Below, piece by piece: positions 45,551 through 57,313 of a stretch of 64,000 bases of DNA (position 1 is the first letter of the stretch; every line of letters starts with the position of its first letter). Origin of the DNA: Arthrobotrys musiformis (Eukaryota; Ascomycota; Orbiliomycetes; Orbiliales; Orbiliaceae); NCBI GenBank assembly GCA_036971715.1, contig JAVHJL010000004.1, positions 3,844,001-3,908,000 of the forward strand, read 5' to 3'. Position numbers and translations under genes: made by a program. The notes beneath the pieces are model-generated. The model worked only from the letters and a program-made list of their open reading frames with translations. It searched no databases and was not told the DNA's origin.

Positions 45551-48500
45551 CAGGACGGCCGTCATCGCAAGAATATATAGAATCGACGAAAGACTTTAAG
45601 GAATGATTCCGTGCCGTAGAGTTCTATACTCAATAGCACGTGCATGTATTGTGTTCGATGTAATTGGTCCGCGCGTCAAAACATGCGCACCGATGTATTC
45701 ATGCATACCGTTCTGCAAATGTTGTCATCCAATTCTTGTCTATAAACGTATGCATGTTGCTTTTCACATACCTGCTAAATACATGAACGAACTTGCTCAG
45801 ATCTCTTTTGATTAAAATCTTCGGTCGCAATCCGGCCATCAAATTGCTAGCCTAATCATTGCAATCAGTCCCGACGTCTCATAATTAATGCATAATCTAG
45901 CTCCGTCAATAGAATTAATACCACAAACCCCATTGCCAGCAATTACAACACGTCCAAATATAATATATATAGAAACATAGAAACCAAGTACTTATGAGCA
46001 TACAACCATGGCCATTGATCCTACGGATAATATGCCCCCAACTGATTAAAATCTAAGTCTCACGAAGTTAGCTAAGATTATAACTTCAAATCCGGTAACC
46101 CGTTCCATAAATCGATGTTGATAGCCTAGGCCTCTTAAGCCAATAAACGGAATATAATACCAGGTAGGGTCTAGGTACTAGCACTGCAGCGCCCACGAGG
46201 CTAGCCTAGGACAGTATTAAAGTTCCGATTTATAACGACGGCTGCTCAGTATATATACCTAGAGATTAACCACTAGCACGTCAATACTTTTCACCTTCCT
46301 CTTGATAGCAGGTTAGCAATACCGGCCTTCGGGGTAGGCTGCGCAGGAGACAAAATGGTAGCTTCGATTTGCATTTTCGGGCAAACAGCGCTACAACTGG
46401 TGATCCGAGGTTAGTACTACGCCTACTGCGCTACACGGGATAAGCTAGTTAGCCTCATAAGTAAATATGAGATTATAATCTTAGGCGGGCGTTGCTTACC
46501 CGTTCAAATAACATACATCTTATGGTTGCGTATGTCAATTTGATAATTTTCTAACGCGTCTCGGGGATACTCGTCAGCTAACTGCTGGCGCACGGGCCTA
46601 GAAGCTGATTGATTATAATCCTCTATACCTTCTAATTCACCAGTCTATAGATCTAGACCACTTGTGCTTGTAGTCACAGCATAACATGAGGCTTCCTAAA
46701 TGTACTGCCCAGCGAAACTGCTTATAACTCCAAAGACACAGAGACCGCATTCGCCTTGCCGCGAGCCCTTATAAGTAGCTGCCGTACGAACGGGTTTTGA
46801 TAAAATACTATTGTGAGTCGATCTAGGCCATTACCAACGAAAGATCGCGAACTTGGGCTTATACACATTCCGATCCAATTTTATAATGAAGCATGAAGGT
46901 AACCACAGCTACTCGTGCTCGCCAGTCCTTGGCGATCCTATCGACATGCTTTAACCTACGCCCATGTACTATGCATGCGGAATTTTTATTCGATCGTCTA
47001 ACAGAAAGGAGGCCTGCGAGTGGCGATGTCAAATCTAAAATGGTTATAGCTATATAATAACCTTCTATTATCTTATCGAAAGCCGGCCACAGAATTTAGT
47101 TTGGAAATAAAAGCCCTAGTTGCCACTCTATCGATATCACCACGATATTCGCCTCTCAAGTACTCACTCGCTCGGTTCATTTTCTTCGTAGCAGAGGGGT
47201 ATAGAAGGAGTTTCAGGTACGGCCGGACTCATTGCTAAGTGATTTGACACACCTTAATTACCTAAAATGTCTATCGAGGGCAAAAACTCCAAAACAATAC
47301 TTCATGGATTCACATCTTTCCGTTATCGATCGTTGATTCCGCGAACTCGCGAGCTTAATACTTGAAGGGATAGTCGACGTCTTCAGATCTTTAGAAATAT
47401 TTCTTAATATATTTTCCATTCTCTATTTTTATTTTTATCGAAGGTAAACCATACTCTTCACTCAGCGTAATACATCTTCTGCCCCTTCCCTTCTGCACGT
47501 CGGTTAGGCAGGGAACCTTATGCGCTTAACCCGTCCTTGCAGGAATAACTAGTATTTTGCATTATCCATCCTGCATAACGGCCATGACCCAATAATGACG
47601 ACAGGGTCCATCTCGCTACGCTGGAATATATTACAGGATCGAGGCCAACAAATAGTTGTTCGAACCTTTTTAAACATCGGGGCCCGTGAATGTATCCAGG
47701 TCTTCTCTTTTTTCTTTTTTATGTATTAAGAAGAAAGATAATCTATAGCACCAATTTTGAGAAGCTCGAGAATATTCGTGGCTATGTGATGTAACAAGGG
47801 TGATAAGGAACTCTATCGTCATCCTGCAGCGCGAGGTTTTTTGGGTTCTTTGGGGGGAGGGGGTGCAATTCGGGACCTCATTTGACGACAAAAACCAAAT
47901 ATCAATAGCTAAATACTTAAGTACTTACTGACTTACAAACAAAATCGAACATGTCTCTGGAAACAGACCCGGGGAAATCGATGTTTCGGTATATCGCGGG
48001 GCAAAATCTTGATTTTCTAGCGGTCGACGGTGAGGATAACCCCTGCATAATGACGCACTTTTTGGGAATCTAAAATTCACACGCTCCAAGTAAAGAAAAA
48101 CCCGAATAGCCCAGCCATGAGGCGCCACGAAAGTGGTAGAGGGAACCGTTCACGGAGCTTGGTACCCTCAAGATTTGGATGTATTGTTTTTTTTGGTTTT
48201 GCAGGGCTAGGTCTCTACTGGCCGGCCAGCTGGGTGGACTTCCCCAAGGACCTAGAATCAAAAGGCTTTCCAACGGGACACTAGCTGGTAGCTCTATATG
48301 GATACATCAAGATTGATTCATAGCATCATCTGGTGTAACTATTAGCGGATGACCTCGCAAAAAAGGAGGAAAGTCATACTAAAGCTAATTCGGGAACCAG
48401 GCGCAGGGCCCGATCGCATAATTATAAAGACGGTAACACCGGCCGTGTGATTCGATCTTTCTCAAAGGAGCGTCGTTGGTCCTTAAGGCCTTACATATCA

Positions 48501-49620
48501 CGGCCAAAGGATTGCCGTCGGTCTCCTCTGCTGGCGCAGGCTCAAAAATCGCAAACGTGCCTTCCTCGTACTAGCGCATCGAGTTTGAATAGGAACAGGG
48601 ATGGCTGTTGGACCCAGTCATCCCCTCTCGACCGGAATACGTCATACGACCTCATCATCCTCCTCCCATCCAACCCATGCAAGCTGATGCAACGAAGCAA
48701 GAAAAGCTTCGCGAAGTAATCTACCATAGAAAGATGTATAGGACTCTACATCTCATAGCCCCAAAGGGCACTGAGAAGCCTTTTTTTGTTCCCTTTCTGT
48801 TTTGTTTTTCTTGCTTGTTTCGCCGGTCACTTGCGATCATGGAAAATTGGTATTAGGCCGGACACACCATGCAAGCTAGCTCGACAGAAAGGTGAGAGCT
48901 GAATCCCAGGTTAGCTAGGCAGAGTAGAGATATATAAAAAGTGCAGTGCCGCTCCTCCGGGCCTGCGTCAGTTCAAATCTCTTCTTCCACCAAATATTCC
49001 AGCGACTTCCTACTCGAGGTATTGATATCGATCCTTCGTCAGATCCCCGGCCGCCATAAACAGCTTAGTAGTGGTGTTGAGTCTTGCGCCTCGAGCTCGT
49101 CTAAATCCTACAAGTTACCTGAAGTACACAGCTCCAACACAGCTTCCTTTCGAACTGGAGATTCGAATTAAGGGACATCCTAAGAATACCAGAAAAGTAA
49201 GTAAGTAGCTACTATTAGAATACTCGTTTCCGTACTGCAATATTGCCAGCCGCGTCTTCTCGAGACGGGATTTCTCTTCTTTTCATAGACGCAAATTGAT
49301 TGGTGCGTCACTTGCCCCGCTGCAGCCGTGCCACCAGTGCCTCTCGCCCTGGAGCGGCTAGAGAGATTCGGCGCTGTGATCCTGCCCAGTATACAAGTAC
49401 TTAAGTACTTATACACACATATACATACATGTACATACCGGCGAAGTACTCAAGTATATATTGGGATCTGGATCCTGCCAGCAACTTGTTTCCCCGTTCT
49501 TTATACTCCAGTCCACAGTTCTCCTCAAGACCCACATATATATTCTCAAATATCTATACATATCCACATACATAACCTATTTCATATTAACATTTCCAAT
49601 CGGTCTGGCCGCATATCAGA
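45551..49620. other. Long AT-rich intergenic region
   Basis: About 4 kb with no supported gene. It contains a PBS-like or tRNA-like stretch near 46393-46441, the palindromic 22-mer at 47914-47935, and AAGTACTTAAGTACTT-type repeats at 49396-49411. The last 250 nt contain the promoter and leader of the gene at 49621. Confidence 0.4.
47914..47935. repeat. Second copy of dispersed palindromic 22-mer
   Basis: TACTTAAGTACTTACTGACT followed by TA; differs by one base from 6722-6743. A 14-nt core also occurs at 49398-49411. Confidence 0.7.
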
Positions 49621-50940
49621 ATGACTACCCGTCACGAAAGCGGTAGATACCGTCGGGGATCCGTCGATGTTGAATTCGACCACCGAGACAGAGATTACCA
49701 TGGCCCAGGTTTCTACGAGCACGACCACGAATACCGTGAAGTTGACATCTACAATCCAGACCGCGAACGTGGTCGCGAGCGTGGTGGAGAATTAACCCGA
49801 TTCTACGAGCGTGATAACCGCTCGTCCGGTGCCTTGGTCCCAGTCCGCCAGGAGAAGATTATCGAGCGCGATCTTTACGAAATCCCACCGGAACCTGAAC
49901 CGATCATCCCCATCCGCGAGGTTGAGGTTGATAATGTTATCAAGGTTACTGAGCACGAGCATGAGCATGTCCATCATCACAATCATATTCATATCGACCA
50001 TGCTGCTATTCATATCGTCGCTGAACCACCGTGTCCACCACCACCACAGCGCCGCGAGGTTATTGCTGAGCGCGAGACGCTAATGCAAATCCGTGAGAGG
50101 CGATACGGTGGGAAGTGGAATGCCACTGGAAGACTCAGCCTTGACAAGGACTACCACATCGACCATCACCACCACGACCATCACGAGCACTCTCGGAGTC
50201 GGAGTGAGTCTCGAGATCGTGAAGTAAAACGCACCATCGGTTACGGCCGCTATAGGGAACGTACCGAGGGCGAACAGCGTTTCTCATCTCCCCGAAACTC
50301 CAGTGGTGCTCTCGTTCCTGCATCTCCACGAGGATCTGGTTTCTTCAAGGACTTCAAGGCTGAACAGGAAGGCTGGACCGTCGTCGACGTTCCGGGATCT
50401 GGACGTCGAATCACCCTCGAAGGCAACGCCGACGTTTCCTGGAACTCTTCCTCTTTCAACGCTAGTGCTGGTATCCGTCGCTCCAGCAAGCACCGAGAGC
50501 GTACTGCTAAGGGCGAGCTTTGGACCGAAATCACTAAGGACCTTGTCTGTGCCGAGGCCCTCGATGAATTTGGCTACAACTTCGAGGAAACGGATAACTT
50601 TGTCTACGTCTTTGATTACCTCCATCGTGATCAGATCCAGGACTTGATCGAACTTACGAAGGACATCAGGCGTGGTAAGTCAAAGAATCCTCCGAGTTAT
50701 TTGAATCGGATCTTCAGTTATCTCTCGTTATATCGGGACTAACATTTACCTTTCTTCCCTTTTGTAAAAACAGAACGTGTTCGGGAAATAGAACGAGAGG
50801 CACGCTACGAACGCTCCCAAAGCCGCCCGAGAGACAGCGGTGGCTTTTACGAACGTGATAGGTTTACCGAGAGGCGTGACTATACCCCCTATGGTGAGCG
50901 TGATCGAGTTAGAGATACACGTGAGGCCGTCTACTATTAG
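49621..50940 (+). CDS. DUF8035-type fungal protein, His-rich (406 aa, 2 exons)
   Basis: Exons 49621-50674 and 50774-50940 (GTAAGT donor, AAACAG acceptor), 407 codons. The N-terminal 160 residues are rich in Arg, Glu and Asp. Two His clusters follow: EHEHEHVHHHNHIHIDH (about 111-127) and YHIDHHHHDHHEH (about 178-190). A Ser/Arg stretch comes next (HSRSRSESRDR). The C-terminal globular part (LWTEITKDLVCAEALDEFGY, then FVYVFDYLHRDQIQDLIELT) matches what I recall of the fungal DUF8035 domain, whose function is unknown. The last exon encodes an Arg/Glu-rich tail ending AVYY. His clusters may bind metal; inference only. No signal peptide or membrane segment. Confidence 0.8.
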
Positions 50941-52466
50941 ACGCTAGACGTCGACGAGTGACACTATATACTATTAATCCCCCCCTCTCTTTTTTCGCTT
51001 CTTCCTTTTTCATGTTTTCCTTTTTATTCGATCGTGTGTATTCCTCTTTCCTCCGCTCAATTAATGAAATGATCTTATGACGGATATACCAAGTTTAAAT
51101 TTTCATCCTCTCTATTCTTTTTGTTTGCTTTACTTCTTTGCAACGGCCGTTAATACTGTATTGATTTTTTACGCCTATCCTGTCTTTCTTCCTTTCCTCC
51201 TATATATATATATCTATACTTTGAACGGGCTTTTTTGTCCTTTTGGTGCACCCTTTTTATTATTTAAGCTTGTGCGACCTTTTTGACTACATGTATACAG
51301 TTCTTACGAGTTACGCATCCTGTTTCTTTGTAAGTGAGGCGCTATATGTGATGCCTTTTGTTCTTGCCTGTCATGTCACGGATTTCATTTTAGCACTATA
51401 CTAGAATCGCAAAAAAATGGATTTTACGAAAGGAAAAGTTGAAACCCCCAAGCCTTCCTCCTCGTCCTCCACCTTCAGGTTTCTCTCCTGGTAGTAATAG
51501 CAATAATAGTCAGAGCGATCGAAGGCGCGCGGGTAGAAATTTCGAAGGGAGTCGAGGGGTTTGCCGTGGTCCCCACATATGCCGTACCTGCAGGCCTCGA
51601 GACCAGAAACTCTCGATAGGGTAACAAAAAAAAAAAAAAGAGAGCGCACACGCAGGAACGAAGGGTATCACCGGGATGAAAATATTACTCATAGCCTTTT
51701 TCCCGCATGATGTCGAGATATAAGCCCTGTGGAGATTGGTGGGGCCGTTGTAGACGGGCCTTCTGAGGTGTTCATGTGGCCTCACGTACACAGCGTGCCC
51801 GGACTCGAGGCCAAGCCAGGTCTCCCCTAGGCCTCTTCGTACCTCTAATCCGGACGAAACCTGAGGTCTCGGCTGTTAGTTTGCGAGTGGAGGTGCTCTA
51901 GCGAAGCTTCACCCGATGTTAAAGTAGTATGTATGTACGTTGTGTATGGGGAGGACATGTCCAAGATGCCCTCCATAGCTAGAGCTCGAGCTCGACACTA
52001 TACATGTGCGTTACGTACCCGAGCAGCTGAACACAATGGTATAAGATTCGATTGGTTATGCTATGAAACCGCGCTGTAAACAGTATCTATCTCTCCGTAC
52101 TCCGCACTCAAACAAAACCTCCCGCTCCCAATATCCGCAGATACAGTTAGGACATATTCCAGCACCGAATGATGATTCAAACGAATATGACCTCGTCTGC
52201 ACTCATAAGCTCCTTGGTCCGGAAGTTGAGGAGGTGGTGGGGTTTATGGTGGTTGGATGAAAGAGGAATGGTGGTTTGTGGCGCCGGGCAAACGATGGCT
52301 TGGCTTGGACGTCCCCAAGAAAACACGTTTCCCCAAAGGCCGCCGGCCAACATTACGTATCTCTTCGACTCCTCCACCACCACACATCAATCTCAACCAT
52401 CACCATCAATACCGGCCGATTCGGAACCCATTGACTGGGTATTTTGGATCTATAGAAGCCTCAATC
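50941..52466. other. Intergenic region
   Basis: Pyrimidine-rich 3' flank of the His-rich gene (50980-51260), then unremarkable sequence. A minus-strand frame at 51401-51649 that looks like a secreted peptide starts at GTG and reads through a T-run, so it is rejected. Confidence 0.45.
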
Positions 52467-54037
52467 ATGGGGTTGACCCTTCGAAGCGTCCTTACGGCGC
52501 TTGTCTCGCTTGTCTCGTTGTCGCAGGGTATCTCGTTGACTGGTCCGAGAACCCTCCTGGTGGTTGAAGATGATGTCAAGGCACAGTTCCAGACATTGAT
52601 TAGCGATCTCGAAGGTATTTTATACTCATCTTTGTCAATTGGTTATGCTTAGCCTTTTGGTCGGTTGTTTTGTGAATTGGCTAACTCTTTATTATTAATA
52701 TAAGCCCGCGGCTTCACAACTACCACTCACACCCCAAAGTCCACTACCCTGACCTTGTTCCAGCACGAGGAACGCGTATACGACAATATCATCCTTTTCC
52801 CCACCAAGCTCAAGGGCCTGGGACCAAATCTCCCGTCCTCTTCATTCCTCAAGCATGCCACCGCCGGCGGGAACATCCTCATTCTACTCCCTTCCTCGGC
52901 CGACGATAACATCCCAACCGCTATCGCCGAGCTCGCCACACAAGTAGACATATTCCTACCACCGAAGGGGTTCGCCGTAGTGAACCATTTCGACCTTGCT
53001 GATGCAATTGAGCCAGAGCATACTACTTTACTAGTGGACCTCCCGAGCTTCCCGTCGGATACGAGAAACTACTTTAATACCGGTGAAGACAAGGGCGCGA
53101 AACTGCTATACAGTGGCGCCGGACTTGCCGTTGGTAGCTCTCCTCTCGTTCAGCCGATCCTCAAGGCTCCGCGATTCGCGTATTCGTATGATACCAAGGA
53201 GGCTACTTCTTTCGCTGATGATGAGAATGTCTTCACCGCTGGAAAGCAGCTGGCCCTAGTTGCTGGTGTGCAAACTAGGAATAGTGCCCGTATCACATTT
53301 GTTGGTGGGGCCGATTTGCTCGCTGATAAGAGCTTCACGAAGATCGCCAAGACCAATCAGATGAGTGGGAACAGGGCATTCGCGAAGGACGTGACGGCAT
53401 GGACATTCAAGGAGACTGGAGTGCTTAGAGTTGATGGCATTGAACACTGGGGCGAAGAATTTGGAAAGGAGGTTGTTAATGGAGATGTTTACCGTATTAA
53501 ACACGATGTGGTACGTATTTAAATCGAGTTGTCTTTTCTGGTTTTTTTTTTTTTTCGTTGTAGAAGAAGGATCTTGGCTGATGAATTGGGGGTTTATAGA
53601 CATTCTCAGTCGCGCTGTCAGAGTACTCGTACGACCACTTTGAACCCTTTGTCGCTCCCGCCGATGATGCCGTCCAGCTTGAATTCACAATGTTGGATCC
53701 ATACTACCGCATCCCACTCACCGCCTCATCTTCAGCTCTAACACAGCACAAGAATTCTACAACATACTCGACCACCTTCAAGACCCCTGACCAACACGGA
53801 GTCTTCACCTTCGCCGTCAACTATAAAAGACCGTTTTTAAGCAATATCCACGAGAAGCGCGCCGTGACGGTCAGACACTTTGCGCATAATGAGTGGACGA
53901 GGAGTTGGGGCATCAGCGGCAGTTGGCCGTGGATTGCTGGTATTTGGGTGGTTGTGGTGGGATGGATTGGATTTGTGGGCTTATGGCTGTGGAGCAAACC
54001 TGTTGTAGCCGAGGGGAAGGGAAAGAAGAAACAGTAA
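52467..54037 (+). CDS. WBP1: Oligosaccharyltransferase 48-kDa subunit (OST48/Wbp1), 463 aa, 3 exons
   Basis: Exons 52467-52614, 52705-53510, 53600-54037 (464 codons). Residues 1-22 are a signal peptide (MGLTLRSVLTALVSLVSLSQ). The luminal part shows the family's landmarks: TLLVVEDD, RGFTTTTHTPKSTTLTLFQH, YDNIILFPTKLKGLGPNL, GGNILILLPSS, FPSDTRNYF, FVGGADLLADKSF, GNRAFAKDVTAWTFKETGVL and DHFEPFVAPADDAVQLEFTM. One C-terminal membrane helix (about 425-450, WIAGIWVVVVGWIGFVGLWL) precedes a basic cytosolic tail ending KGKKKQ, which fits an ER-retention KKXX-like signal. Part of the oligosaccharyltransferase that N-glycosylates nascent proteins in the ER. Length agrees with fungal homologues. Confidence 0.95.
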
Positions 54038-56905
54038 AGGATGGGTCAATCTATCAAGTTACCTCTTAATTTAGATACTATCTTTGGGTATGTACTTTCT
54101 TTTTAGCAAGTTTTTGCTCACTTGTTGCATTATTGATAGTGTGTAATCGATATGTGATTGGAGCGGAGTGTATACAGGCCTTCTTTCTTGTTCTCAACAA
54201 AGCTTTGGGGGTTTCTCTTTTGCGCCCTGCATTTTAGTATAGCTTCAAAAGTATTGATAATGAAAAGAAAATGCGACCAATCTAAGCTTCTTTCGAAGTT
54301 GAGATAAATTTGTGTCAATCGATTATTTACCCTCGCAACAAATACACTTCTCGTGCCGCTGGAAGTTCGAACGGCAACGCCGGCAAAATGCAACACTTGC
54401 ACCGTCAACACCACACTTAATATTCACTTTTTAAAATTTACAAAAATAGCATTACATACCCAGGTTCCAGGTACTCCTCCCCCTATCCCATTATCATCAT
54501 TCGATTCGTCGAGGAGATTCCACCAAATTTCCCAAACAAAACCCCCAGGCGTTGCCGCGCGCTGGGTTTTGGTCATATACACTTGTGTCTTTCCGGTGGA
54601 CGTGGTGGGTACATATTCTGTGCCGCCTCGGTGCAGAGTATACCTTGCAATTGTGCTAGTTGCCTTCCCAGGCTCGAAATAGAATGGTTGGGTATCGGGC
54701 TATCACTTTTGTGGGTGTGGTGGATATCTCCTCCCTCTCGGCCGTTCGATAAGTGCGGCTTTTGCACCCTACATCTCCTTGGTATCCCGCAAGATCTAGG
54801 GATATAATGAGTACTCAGGGTACTTGAGCAAAGGTACATTGATCGAGGAATAATTGCCGTGCCGTCTAGCGCATGGGCGTGGCGTGGTTACCATACTCGA
54901 GATGGGAACAAAAGCAAAAGCCCGCATCGACGGTAACCCGCGTCCAGGAGCGCTCGAGCCTCATCGGCCTTTCCCATCCCCTTACCGTTTTCTCCAAACC
55001 ACCCGTGTGAAAGCTGGGGAAAGTTAGTTTCGAATTCAATGGCGCTTTATGTTGTTTGTCGGGGTTATGTGGGTATGGCCGGGAGATCTAGAGGGATGAA
55101 TAAGTTCAAAGGTTTTAATAGTAGTTAGTGGTATATGTATATGCACTCTATAGATCTAGATATTAGGATATACCCTGCATATCTAGATATCTACTATAGC
55201 TGGGGATACTAACTAAATTATAAAATACGGTAAATACCCAAATCCTCAAGGTCTGGAAGTCAGCGCGGAGGAACTATTCACATTTAACCTGCGCTTGTAC
55301 CACCAATGTTCACCATATGCCATGGGATGGCAAAAACGGCAAGATAATTCGGGTTCGAGTGGTATCCGAAAATATCCTTCCCCTGGCATGCGCGTGGTAG
55401 TTTTATATACGGAAAGACTCCAAATCACTTTAGTTATATATATATAAGCAGGCAGCGTGGCATTTACTGTGTCGACGCAGAATATCCGATGTCGTTCTTC
55501 GATTATAGCTCGATCGAGCTTGCCGATAGGTCAGATATTTTACAGCTAGCTGGTATTGACGCCAGGACGATCACTCTAGATAGGATATACACATATTTAT
55601 AGGCTAGTCTTGGATTATAAACCTAAGTGCAAGTACGTACTTCTTAGGTAGGTACTTCGGTAGGTTAGGCAGCGAGGCTAGCTAGGCAGGTGTTCAATAA
55701 GTAACCAATATTTGGTAAGTAACGACACCTTCAGCAATCTTCGAGTCCAGCTAGAAACTAAAACTGCATACTAAGTCGTCGCATGTATTAGCACCCTACG
55801 AGATATGAAAGTAGTGGATATATTGATATTATCGATGCCGTCCATGTACACCCTACGGTACTAAATCTTAGAACTAGACCTGAACGGAAGTGACGTAACT
55901 CGGGCGTATTGGTATACATTCCACCGTCCCACACCCGATATCCTAGGCTAGTGCACATATACAAACCGGGGCTGATGTACGCTTTTTATGGATTGGAAAT
56001 CGACTCTCCACAAAAGAAGGGAAAGTGCTACTTTATGCTTAATGCGTTTTCAAAGACAACGGAATCAGAGGTAGGACGTAGTGTATTCATTTGTCATATT
56101 CGCCGCCATAAGAACTACTCGATAGCAGTGATCGTAATAAAAATACATAGTGAGGATATATCAAAAAGAGATAAGTACCGAAGACTCCTATCATCAGTAA
56201 TACAGGTTCCCGTAAATTCAATCCTGAAATAAAAAGCGAAAAAAATGTGAATGAAAAAGCAGCAGGCGTGTCGCTCGCTAAATGGTCATCGATATGATCG
56301 TATCAAGGAAAGGTCGATCTGTGATGGAGAGGGGATAAGGGGTAGGGAGGACTGGAGAAAATAGGTGCGGAAGGGAAATTCGTCAGAAAAGGGTAGATGT
56401 CATCGATTCGTTAGGTATGAGTCGTCATGTGTTTAATTGTCGTGAGAGGGGCATTCTTAAAAATGAGTTGGGGTCGTTCATGTTGCAGGTAACCTAGTTT
56501 TTTTAATCTGTTTCGTAAAGTTGAACATCAAAAATTGTCGTAATGTTGTTTCGGAGGTTGATAAAAGCGAGACAGGGTATCGGGTTTCTTTTCGGGGGTT
56601 TTATATCAAAGAATCCCAATAGAACAGACAGACGAGAAATGAAGCAAGAACTCCCGACGATAAATAAACCCAAAAGAGAAGAAAATAAATGTAACTCCCA
56701 CCAATGATATTCCAAAAGGAAACTCGTTTCATCAAAAAAGACAAGAGAAGGAAAAAAATACAGCGGAGATAAATCGTATCATGGTATCGTAGCAATTGCA
56801 GGGGGTAGATCGATAGCTGGGGTTTCGAGACTCTAAACCGCCGGCTTTTGCATTCAAAGATCGAGCAGCATCAACCAAACAGTGGGAGAATTCGGGGAGA
56901 TAGGT
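54038..56905. other. Intergenic region
   Basis: About 2.9 kb without a supported gene. Frames present start at non-ATG codons. It includes the 3' flanks of OST48 (plus) and of the minus-strand 84-aa gene. Confidence 0.45.
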
Positions 56906-57313
56906 TTAATAAAACCGCCTTCTCCGTGTCCTTTTCACCATAGCTTGTTCGATAGCACTGTATGCTCGTGGTAGGCAGGATAAACTTTCGATGAACTCCT
57001 CAGCGTGGACACGGAGCTGGTTCGATGCGAGGAAGAGTGTTTCGAGCGTTTGCTATAGATAATACGGCAGCCACGTCAGATATTGAATGTCTTCGTCGAA
57101 TAGAAATTATAGGAAGGGTAGGTAATGTACCTTGGTGGTGGATGTGGTGTTATCATGGTATGCAATCGAAGATGCCAGCTTGAGAATGTCCTGTACACGC
57201 CACCATGTTAGCAAAACCCCAATCAGACAGCCAAACCAACAAAAGAAATGGAGGGAGGGACGAACATCTTCTCTGTACCCAAAGTCGAGACATGATATCC
57301 TGCTTCCGTTCAT
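56906..57313 (-). CDS. Small conserved-looking protein, three short exons (84 aa)
   Basis: Exons 57313-57266, 57190-57131 and 57052-56906. Intron 1 has donor GTTCGT, branch TTGCTAAC and acceptor TACAG; intron 2 has donor GTACAT and acceptor CTATAG. All joins are in phase 0 and give 85 codons with no stop. The protein is helical (DILKLASSIAYHD, then TLETLFLASNQLRVHAEEF) and ends in a basic KRTRRRRFY. No ATG lies in the 250 nt upstream on the minus strand, which supports 57313 as start. The size, helical nature and split structure recall small subunits of multiprotein complexes (kinetochore DASH-like or BLOC-like), but I cannot assign a family. The gene is easy to miss because no exon exceeds 147 nt. 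Confidence 0.55.

Noticed and set aside
51401..51649. Secreted peptide-like minus-strand frame
   Set aside because: The apparent start is GTG and the signal-peptide-like part is translated from a T homopolymer.
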